In this document: positions 1-4,998 of the stretch, one piece after another
How positions within the stretch are numbered: the first letter of the stretch is position 1
Layout: every line of letters begins with the position of its first letter
Assembly (NCBI GenBank): GCA_022564455.1
Contig: JADFLK010000154.1
Coordinates: 1-5,847 of the forward strand
Origin: Bacteroidota bacterium
GTDB taxonomy: Bacteria > Bacteroidota > Rhodothermia > Rhodothermales > Rubricoccaceae
Length of the DNA stretch: 5,847 nt
Reading direction: 5' to 3'
Notes under the pieces: model-generated
Told to the model about the DNA's origin: nothing
The model's database searches: none
What the model saw: the letters and a program-made list of their open reading frames with translations, nothing else
Translations under genes and position numbers: made by a program

Positions 1-1
1 A

Positions 2-130
2 CGTGCGTCCGTCGTCCGGATTAAGCTCTGGGGACAACGGACCGTTGGTCACAGTGCGCACCTTGCCTCGGCATACTCGCTGAGGCGTATATCGGACGTT
101 CGCGACCGGATCTTTTGTACGCTGAGTCGG
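2..130 (-). other. Probable continuation of the M1 peptidase in a shifted frame
   Basis: Shifting the minus-strand frame by one base at the GGG run at 129-131 (CCC on the coding strand) gives 43 codons without a stop to the window edge. The shifted reading contains KDPVANVRYT and then KVRTVTNGPLSPELNPDDGR. This resembles the stretch of M1 peptidases that follows WWP: a short acidic turn, a β-strand, then a V-x-NG turn and a DDGR/T strand. The segment between the two (PQRVCRG) fits poorly, so there may be more than one lesion. Frame openness is seen directly. The homology is inferred from memory of the family. Confidence 0.45.
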
Positions 131-671
131 GCCACCAGAGGTCGGCGCCCTCTCCCTGGCACGAAACGGCGATCCACGGCTGTCCATCTTCTGTCTCTGT
201 CCACGTAAAACCCCCGTCCCACGGAGGTCTAGCGGCTTCTATCGGTTGCCCCCCATACGTAATCCTGAGTTCTAGCTCTTCACCGGGTTGGTACGTACGA
301 CCGAGTCGAATAGACACCGTGCCGCCCTGATGCTCAAACGGAACATTAGTGAAGGCGCTGTGGGAGATCGTACCAGGTTGAAGAATCGAACCAATCTTGC
401 GCCTACGAACCACGTCCACGAGGAGAGACTGGTCCAAGTCGAGCACAATCACACTTGTCGGCGCGACAATCCGAGCTTCCATCCTCAGCATCCCACGGAT
501 GGACCGAAATTCAGGTACAAACGCCAGACTGAGGTCATAAAACGTCACGTCGAACGCGGCTTGCTCGGGCTTCAGTGGCCCACCTGATGTGTTGGCCGAG
601 TCGCCATACTGGGCCAACACCGGTGGTGCGAGAAAGCCCGTCAGGGCAACGGCCAGGAAAAATCGAAGCAT
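21..671 (-). CDS. M1-family aminopeptidase, N-terminal fragment (secreted, apparently frameshifted)
   Basis: This 216-residue frame reads as the N-terminal β-domain of an M1 (aminopeptidase N/leukotriene A4 hydrolase-like) zinc metallopeptidase, which removes N-terminal residues from peptides. Residues 1-20 form a signal peptide with a likely cut after VLA-Q, so the product should be exported. Residues 40-145 have the alternating β pattern of the domain. The best family signature is PWIAVSCQGEGADLWWP at 165-181. In full-length relatives (roughly 600-900 residues) this is followed by a Cys/Lys/Asp-rich turn and later by the HExxH catalytic zinc site, which would lie beyond the left edge. After P181 the similarity stops and an unrelated tail of 35 residues runs to TAA at 21-23. 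The +1-shifted frame stays open to the window edge and looks more family-like, so I infer a one-base indel. The ATG at 671 is chosen because it gives a clean signal peptide. No Shine-Dalgarno is seen. It is divergent from lpxR. It may be a pseudogene or a sequencing error. Confidence 0.72.
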   Translation of the reverse strand: MLRFFLAVALTGFLAPPVLAQYGDSANTSGGPLKPEQAAFDVTFYDLSLAFVPEFRSIRGMLRMEARIVAPTSVIVLDLDQSLLVDVVRRRKIGSILQPGTISHSAFTNVPFEHQGGTVSIRLGRTYQPGEELELRITYGGQPIEAARPPWDGGFTWTETEDGQPWIAVSCQGEGADLWWPDSAYKRSGRERPIYASASMPRQGAHCDQRSVVPRA

Positions 672-902
672 GGGGAAGGTGGCGGCTCAGCCGCAAAACG
701 GAGGCGCCAAAAATATCACTCCGATGGCTCGGAAGAGAGATAAATCATGGGACTCAGTACGTATTAGTCACTCCTAGGAGCCTGTAGGATTTGGGATAAT
801 CGCCTATCTAGGCTACGTGGATGGGCCTACACGAAAGTCCGCGTTGGGTTAGTACTGAGCGTCTCGCCGTAGGTTAGAGAACCCCCCTTTTCGGAATTCC
901 CG
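672..902. other. Divergent intergenic spacer with small palindromes
   Basis: This spacer separates the divergent starts of the M1 peptidase and lpxR, so it should hold promoters for both. I found no convincing promoter: GATAAT at 795-800 resembles a -10 box but has no matching -35, and no TAnnTTTG element of the Bacteroidota type is clear. Visible symmetry includes GCGGCT-C-AGCCGC at 682-694 (in the peptidase leader), CTCCTAGGAG at 771-780, GCCTA-TC-TAGGC at 802-813, and an 8-bp inverted pair CTCAGTAC (753-760)/GTACTGAG (852-859). These may be operators, leader hairpins or chance. No reading frame here looks coding. Confidence 0.5.
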
Positions 903-1790
903 TTGCGTCGGTCCTTCGTCGTCCTCCTGTGCATGGCCGCGTTTGGTGCGCCCACGAGCGCCCAGCACGTGTCCGCTGTCCACCTCCGCGTGGACAACGA
1001 TTTCTTCGCTATGCGCCTGGGTCGCCCGCCCATGGACTTCGACTACACGTCGGGCCTGGAAATTGGAATTGAGCTCGATGGGGCTCCTGCATGGGCATCC
1101 CGTCTGGTGGCAGAGGAGCAGGAAGCATCGACGCTGCATCTCTCCTTGGGTCAACGCATCTACACCCCGCGCAGCAGAGGGGTACGGGACATCCCCGGCC
1201 GGCGTCCCTTTGCGGGATGGCTATATGGTGCAGCAGAAGCGCGTTCGGAATCCGACAAGATTGTCCGAGCTTTGCGCGTTGAGATCGGCGTGATCGGCCC
1301 CCTCACTCTGGCCGAGGAAACGCAAAACAGCCTCCACATCCTGCTTGGCTCGGAGCGGTTGCCCGGCTGGGAAAACCAACTGCCGGCCGAGCCGGGGTTT
1401 GCGGCGCAGTATGACGTGGCTCGGCGGTTCCATCTGGTGGAAGGCGACGACGCCGGCATCGAGATCCGACCAGGCGTTGGCCTCGGCCTTGGAACCATCT
1501 GGAGCGGTACGCGAGCAGGGGCGGGTGTAGTTGCAGGACGAGGCGCTTTCACCCTATTTATGGGATTTCAGGGTGAATGGGTCTGGCGCAACGAATTTCT
1601 CGACGGCACGGCTTTTCGCTCCAGCGAGAGCACTCCGAAGATTCCCATCGTCGGCCAGTTCGACTACGGCGTGGGTCTTCGCCTCGGCCGGCTTGGAGCA
1701 ACGGCTCGGTTCATCGCACGCAGCCGCGAGTACCACGGTCAGCCGTCGTCGCACCTCTACGGCTCGCTGACGGCATCCTTCTACTTCTGA
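903..1790 (+). CDS. lpxR: Lipid A 3'-O-deacylase, LpxR family (outer membrane)
   Basis: This 295-residue protein matches the LpxR (formerly DUF2219) family: outer-membrane β-barrel enzymes that use Ca2+ to remove the 3'-acyloxyacyl chain of lipid A and so alter the surface endotoxin. Residues 1-20 form a signal peptide (cut TSA-QH). The family motifs occur in order: DND at 31-33, DYTSG at 47-51, Q-RIYTP at 84-89, RPFAGWLYG at 101-109, G-IGPL at 129-134, Q-xxx-H at 141-145, and GWENQLPAE at 155-163. N32, D33, T49 and H145 correspond to the active-site Asn, Asp, Thr and His of the Salmonella enzyme. The rest alternates like β-strands and ends in SFYF, the terminal aromatic expected of a BAM substrate. 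Length is close to the family norm. The start must be TTG at 903: an in-frame TAG lies at 870-872, and the next ATG (residue 11) would destroy the signal peptide. There is no Shine-Dalgarno. The stop is 3 bp from the metG stop. The exact acyl chain removed is inferred. Confidence 0.88.
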   Translation: MRRSFVVLLCMAAFGAPTSAQHVSAVHLRVDNDFFAMRLGRPPMDFDYTSGLEIGIELDGAPAWASRLVAEEQEASTLHLSLGQRIYTPRSRGVRDIPGRRPFAGWLYGAAEARSESDKIVRALRVEIGVIGPLTLAEETQNSLHILLGSERLPGWENQLPAEPGFAAQYDVARRFHLVEGDDAGIEIRPGVGLGLGTIWSGTRAGAGVVAGRGAFTLFMGFQGEWVWRNEFLDGTAFRSSESTPKIPIVGQFDYGVGLRLGRLGATARFIARSREYHGQPSSHLYGSLTASFYF

Positions 1791-1793
1791 GCG

Positions 1794-3938
1794 CTACTTG
1801 ACGGTACTCCCCGGCTCGGCCTCCGTGAACACCGGCAGAAATTTCCCGTCCCGGTTTTCGGCGAAGAGGAGCATCCCCTGGCTCTCCAGCCCTCGGATGG
1901 TGCGCGGCGCGAGGTTGGCCACGACAATCACGTTGCGGCCGACCAGGTCCTCCGGTTCCACGTGTCCACGCACGCCTGCCAGGACCTGCCGCTGCTCGAA
2001 ACCAAGGTCGATATCCATGCGCAGCAGCTTGTCAGCGTTGGGATGATGTTCGGCGGCGAGCACTTTGCCCGAGCGGAAGTCCAACTTCGTGAAGTCGTCG
2101 AACGTAATAGTGTCGGCAACAGGGACGTACGGTTCGACATCCGGTTCGGCAGAGCTTTCGGCGGTACGTTCGGCCGCGGCCTCCGATGCCGCGGCGCGTT
2201 CTTCCAGGAGCGCTCGCTGGGCTTCCACCGCTTCGTCTTCGATCTTGTCAAAAAGTATGGCCGGCTCGCCAAGAATGTGTCCGGGAGAAAGGAGGCGGAA
2301 GCCGGCGTCATCCCACATGATGGGCGCTTGCGTCCCACCCGGTTCACTCGACCTCACGCCCTCGATGTTCATCATCTCGCGGATGCGCACAGCACTGTGT
2401 GGCAGGATTGGATCCATCAGGACTGACAGCGATGCACACAGTTGCAACGCTATATGGATCGTATTGTCGCAGGACTGCGGATCGGTCTCGCGCGTACGCC
2501 ACGGCTCGGCGTCGTTGAAGTACTTGTTGCCGATGCGGGCGAGCGCCATCGTTTCTTGCACGGCCTCACGCATGCGAAATTGCTGGTACGCGGCACCGAT
2601 TCGGTCAGGAAACTCTTCGAGCGCGTCAAGCACGGCAGTGTCTTCGTCACTCGGGTTGATGAGTAGCGGAACAATGCCATCGGCAAACCGCCACGCAAAC
2701 GAAAGCGCCCGGTTCACGAAGTTGCCAAGCACATCCGCAAGCTCCCCGTTGACGCGCGCCTGGAAATCGGCCCAGGAAAAGTCCGTGTCCTTTGTTTCGG
2801 GGAGCGCAACGGCCAGCCCGTAGCGCAGCACATCGGGCGGGAACACCTCAAGCGCTTCGTGAACCCACACGGCCCACCCCCTACTCGTGGATAGTTTCTT
2901 CCCTTCGAGGTTCAGAAACTCGTTGGCAGGCACATTTGCGGGAAGCGTCCACTGCGGGCCGTCCTCGTCGACCTCGTTGTAGGCCATCAACAGTGCCGGA
3001 AAAATCAGCGTGTGAAAAACGATGTTGTCTTTCCCGATGAAGTGCAGGAGGTCCGGTATCGTTCCGTCTTCGTGGATTTGCCAGTAACGCCGCCACAGCT
3101 CCGGGTCGCCCTGCTCGGCCGCCCATTCCTTCGTAGCCGAGATGTAGCCGATGGGGGCGTCGAACCAGACGTAGAGCACTTTGCCATCAACGGCGCCCTC
3201 CACACCCTCGGGAACAGGAACACCCCACGGGAGATCGCGCGTCATCGCACGGTCGGTGAGGCCGTCGTTGAACCAACTTCTCACCTGGCCACGGACGTTC
3301 GGTTTCCAGTCGGGCTTGGTGGCGATCCACGCTTCCAGCCTTGGCTGGAGGTTGCCAAGCGGGAGATACCAGTGGGTGGTCTCGCGCGTCTCCGGCTCCG
3401 CACCCGAAACCGTGCTCTTGGGGTCGATCAACTCCGATGGCGAGAGCGACGAGCCGCAGTTCTCGCACTGGTCGCCGTAAGCGTCTTCGTAGCCGCACAC
3501 CGGGCACGTGCCGCGCACGAACCGATCCGCCAGAAACAGTCCGGCCTCTGGGTCGAAAAGTTGCTGCTGCGTCTTCCGATTGAAAATTCTGGCCCCTTCC
3601 AGCGTTCTGAAAAAGGCCTGACTGGTTTCGCGATGGGTGTCGGATGTCGTCCGCCCGTAGTAGTCGAAGGCGATGCCGAGGCCCTCGAATGCCCCCTGGA
3701 TCTGCTCGTGATACCGATCCACGATGGCCTGCGGCTCCACGTCCTCTTTCATGGCCTGCATGAAGATGGCCGCGCCGTGTTCGTCGGACCCGCAGATGAA
3801 CACGATGTCGCGGCCCTTCAACCTTTGGTAGCGGACGTACAAATCCGGCGGCAGATACGCCCCCGCGATGTGCCCGATGTGGAGCGGACCGTTGGCGTAC
3901 GGAAGCGCAGCAGTAACGAGAATGGGCGTGTCGGCCAT
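1794..3938 (-). CDS. metG: Methionyl-tRNA synthetase with C-terminal tRNA-binding domain
   Basis: This complete 714-residue class I synthetase charges tRNA-Met and initiator tRNA with methionine in the cytoplasm. The Rossmann fold opens with PYANGPLHIGH (HIGH motif at 20-23). The connective zinc insertion has CPVC...CENC cysteines at 145, 148, 158 and 161, the same positions as in E. coli MetRS. WFDAPIGYISATKEW at 258-272 and HFIGKDN at 299-305 are typical core motifs. The second signature is KLSTS at 348-352, a common variant of KMSKS. The helical anticodon-binding domain spans about 390-560. An Ala/Glu-rich linker (about 566-606) leads to an EMAP/Trbp111-like OB fold from about 612 to 714 (FRSGKVLAAEHHPNADKLL, then NLAPRTIRGLESQGML), which aids dimerisation and tRNA binding. 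The ATG at 3938 gives the expected N-terminus. No Shine-Dalgarno or T-box leader is seen. It reads towards lpxR with 3 bp between the stops. Confidence 0.98.
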   Translation of the reverse strand: MADTPILVTAALPYANGPLHIGHIAGAYLPPDLYVRYQRLKGRDIVFICGSDEHGAAIFMQAMKEDVEPQAIVDRYHEQIQGAFEGLGIAFDYYGRTTSDTHRETSQAFFRTLEGARIFNRKTQQQLFDPEAGLFLADRFVRGTCPVCGYEDAYGDQCENCGSSLSPSELIDPKSTVSGAEPETRETTHWYLPLGNLQPRLEAWIATKPDWKPNVRGQVRSWFNDGLTDRAMTRDLPWGVPVPEGVEGAVDGKVLYVWFDAPIGYISATKEWAAEQGDPELWRRYWQIHEDGTIPDLLHFIGKDNIVFHTLIFPALLMAYNEVDEDGPQWTLPANVPANEFLNLEGKKLSTSRGWAVWVHEALEVFPPDVLRYGLAVALPETKDTDFSWADFQARVNGELADVLGNFVNRALSFAWRFADGIVPLLINPSDEDTAVLDALEEFPDRIGAAYQQFRMREAVQETMALARIGNKYFNDAEPWRTRETDPQSCDNTIHIALQLCASLSVLMDPILPHSAVRIREMMNIEGVRSSEPGGTQAPIMWDDAGFRLLSPGHILGEPAILFDKIEDEAVEAQRALLEERAAASEAAAERTAESSAEPDVEPYVPVADTITFDDFTKLDFRSGKVLAAEHHPNADKLLRMDIDLGFEQRQVLAGVRGHVEPEDLVGRNVIVVANLAPRTIRGLESQGMLLFAENRDGKFLPVFTEAEPGSTVK

Positions 3939-4028
3939 GCTGGGTGTTTCGGGTGAGGCCGGAAGCTACGGCGGCGGTCTCGTTCGGTAGGTGGAAACGA
4001 TGTGGAGGCTGTGGATCGATTAGAAACC

Positions 4029-4115
4029 GCCCCCTTTAGGGGGCTCCCCGCTGCACGGCGGGGTGGGGGTGTTCATCAGCTGGGCAAACACCCTCCGGCC
4101 TCACTTCGTTTGGCC
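4029..4115. repeat. Cluster of four consecutive stem-loops
   Basis: Four inverted repeats follow one another almost without gaps. They are GCCCCC-TTTA-GGGGGC (4029-4044); CCCCGC with loop TGCACG and GCGGGG (4046-4063); GGGTGTT (4067-4073) with AACACCC (4087-4093) around a 13-nt loop containing CAGCTG; and GGCC (4097-4100) with GGCC (4112-4115), extendable by one C-G pair. The cluster abuts the double palindrome at 4116. Read on the minus strand, the first hairpin is followed by GGTTTC, a weak terminator-like tail for the upstream lipoprotein gene, but there is no real T-run. An intergenic repeat element is an alternative explanation. The pairing is read directly; the function is unknown. Confidence 0.6.
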
Positions 4116-4163
4116 GTAGGGACGTGATATATCACGTCCGGGCACGATATATCGTGCCCCTAC
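4116..4163. repeat. REP-like inverted doublet (BIME/REPIN-type double palindrome)
   Basis: Two perfect 20-bp palindromes abut with no spacer: GGACGTGATATATCACGTCC at 4120-4139 and GGGCACGATATATCGTGCCC at 4140-4159. The outer edges are GTAGGG (4116-4121) and CCCTAC (4158-4163). The 48 bp are thus two 24-bp units in inverted orientation, each starting with GTAGGG and then folding on itself. The units match at 18 of 24 positions. The six differences fall into three pairs that keep base pairing. Bacterial REP sequences mobilised by RAYT (Y1/IS200-like) transposases carry a GTAG foot next to a palindrome and are often paired in inverted orientation, which is the architecture here. No RAYT gene lies in the window, so the transposase would act in trans. 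The REP identity is inferred. Confidence 0.7.
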
Positions 4164-4432
4164 ACGATCTTCCTACCCGACCCTTAGTTCCCTTCCAACG
4201 ATGGCCCAGGCACGAAGTAAAGCCGCTTAGACCCAGGATGACTGGTTTCGATGACGAGCCAATCGCCCTGCAGGCCAGGTCAACGCGCAGCATTGCTGCG
4301 GAAGTACACGCAGCGAAAAAGTTAGGAGTGGTTGAACGAAATACCTCGGAACCTCAATCCGCAACCATTGCCGCGCATACCACCCTATCACAAGAAATCC
4401 ATCCCCATCAAACGGAATGCTCTAGGGTAACT

Positions 4433-4870
4433 CTAATTCTCTTCGAGAACCGGCGCTGGAGCGAATATGAGTGAGGTTGTGTCCACCGCGACGATCTTCT
4501 CAAGGATGAGAAAATCATCATCGAAGCGAAACGTAGCATGGTCTCCAATCTGACGAACAAGGTCAATCCAATCCAACTCACAAGCTTGGCGCGTGCAGAC
4601 CATGTGGTTGATGACAATGTGGTTGCCCTCGATGGCATAGAATCCACTGCAAGTATTGCAAGATCGGATGGATATGCTGCTATCTGCACCAAACAGGATT
4701 TGGTCTTTGTGGACTCCTTCATCATTTGGAAGCATGAAGAAATCGTTGCTGCGAATTGCGATACGTCGAAATTCCCAGGCAGTATCTGCCAACGGGTTGT
4801 CGGAAGGGCCAGGCGTGGAAGCGCACGCGCCGATCAGAAAGGTGACGAAGAAGATGAAGGCAGCACGCAT
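4433..4870 (-). CDS. Small lipoprotein with META/HslJ-like domain
   Basis: This 145-residue lipoprotein has an N-terminal stretch MRAAFIFFVTFLIGAC that is a type II signal peptide, with lipobox IGAC and lipidated C16. A Ser/Pro/Asp-rich spacer (18-26) follows. The body resembles the META domain of HslJ-type proteins: LADTAWEF at 27-34 (the usual L-x-x-T-x-W opening), a strand ILFGADSSISI at 58-68, SCNTCSGFYAI at 70-80 (the GCN...G-Y motif) and VCTRQAC at 91-97 (the T-x-x-AC motif). C71 and C97 are the conserved pair of the fold; C74 and C92 are an additional pair. HslJ relates to heat and novobiocin tolerance in E. coli, but the molecular role of the family is unclear. An ATG at 4909 would add 13 residues before the signal sequence, so I prefer 4870. 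No Shine-Dalgarno is seen. A count over three 60-bp lines (4501-4620, 4681-4740) gives about 45% G+C, below metG and the first half of serS. It is divergent from serS. Confidence 0.75.
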   Translation of the reverse strand: MRAAFIFFVTFLIGACASTPGPSDNPLADTAWEFRRIAIRSNDFFMLPNDEGVHKDQILFGADSSISIRSCNTCSGFYAIEGNHIVINHMVCTRQACELDWIDLVRQIGDHATFRFDDDFLILEKIVAVDTTSLIFAPAPVLEEN

Positions 4871-4998
4871 GACGATTCTAATGTGATGCGTCCGTAACGT
4901 ACGATGCACGCGTGCATCTCCCCGCAGGGAATCGCTGCATTTTCACGGCATCCAACCGGCCTGACTCCTTACTTGCAGATTCCTCCAATCACATAACG
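4871..4998. promoter_or_regulatory. Divergent promoter spacer between the lipoprotein gene and serS
   Basis: These 128 bp separate two divergent start codons and must drive serS and probably the lipoprotein gene. Apart from the palindrome at 4903-4918, I see only weak promoter candidates: TTTTCA followed 23 bp later by TTACTTG on the serS side, which fits neither the σ70 nor the Bacteroidota consensus well. No Shine-Dalgarno precedes either ATG. No serine T-box is recognisable. Assignment as a promoter region rests on gene orientation, not on motifs. Confidence 0.4.
4903..4918. promoter_or_regulatory. Perfect 16-bp palindrome, candidate operator
   Basis: GATGCACGCGTGCATC is fully self-complementary. 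It sits 32 bp upstream of the preferred lipoprotein start (4870) and 80 bp upstream of serS. Such symmetry between divergent genes fits a dimeric regulator site. It could equally be a leader hairpin. A CGTACG palindrome (4898-4903) touches it. The regulator is unknown. Confidence 0.4.

Larger units (their letters stand above)
3939..4432. other. 494-bp gene-free region carrying repeat structures
   Basis: This lies between the metG start and the 3' end of the lipoprotein gene, both on the minus strand. It should therefore contain the metG promoter and leader and the downstream end of the lipoprotein transcript. The first 90 bp upstream of metG show no clear -10/-35 pair or TAnnTTTG element. The centre (4029-4163) is a dense run of inverted repeats, annotated separately. 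The remaining 4164-4432 shows only a weak ACCCTA (4382-4387)/TAGGGT (4423-4428) pair. I see no tRNA or riboswitch. The open frame at 4124-4474 on the plus strand starts inside the palindromes and overlaps the lipoprotein gene, and it resembles no protein I know. Confidence 0.6.

Noticed and set aside
795..800. σ70-like -10 box GATAAT for lpxR
   Set aside because: No -35 partner lies at suitable spacing, and a single hexamer match is expected by chance.
2065..2823. 252-codon open frame on the plus strand opposite metG
   Set aside because: Antisense shadow of the anticodon-binding and linker region, low complexity in Ser/Ala, with no recognisable domain.
3012..3956. 314-codon open frame on the plus strand opposite metG
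   Set aside because: It is antisense to a full-length, motif-complete metG. Its length follows from GC-rich codon bias, and the translation is Arg/Val-rich with no family resemblance.
4029..4044. Rho-independent terminator for the lipoprotein gene
   Set aside because: The hairpin is short, lacks a T-run on the minus strand, and lies about 390 bp beyond the stop. It is kept only as a structural feature.
4029..4163. CRISPR array
   Set aside because: There are no evenly spaced direct repeats or unique spacers. The structure is inverted repeats only, and no cas gene is present.
4124..4474. 116-codon plus-strand frame beginning in the palindromes
   Set aside because: Its first codons are the palindromic repeat itself, it overlaps the lipoprotein 3' end, and the translation resembles no family.
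4871..4909. Upstream ATG at 4909 for the lipoprotein
   Set aside because: It would place 13 polar residues (MHRTLRTHHIRIV) ahead of an otherwise standard lipoprotein signal peptide, and the start would fall inside the 16-bp palindrome.
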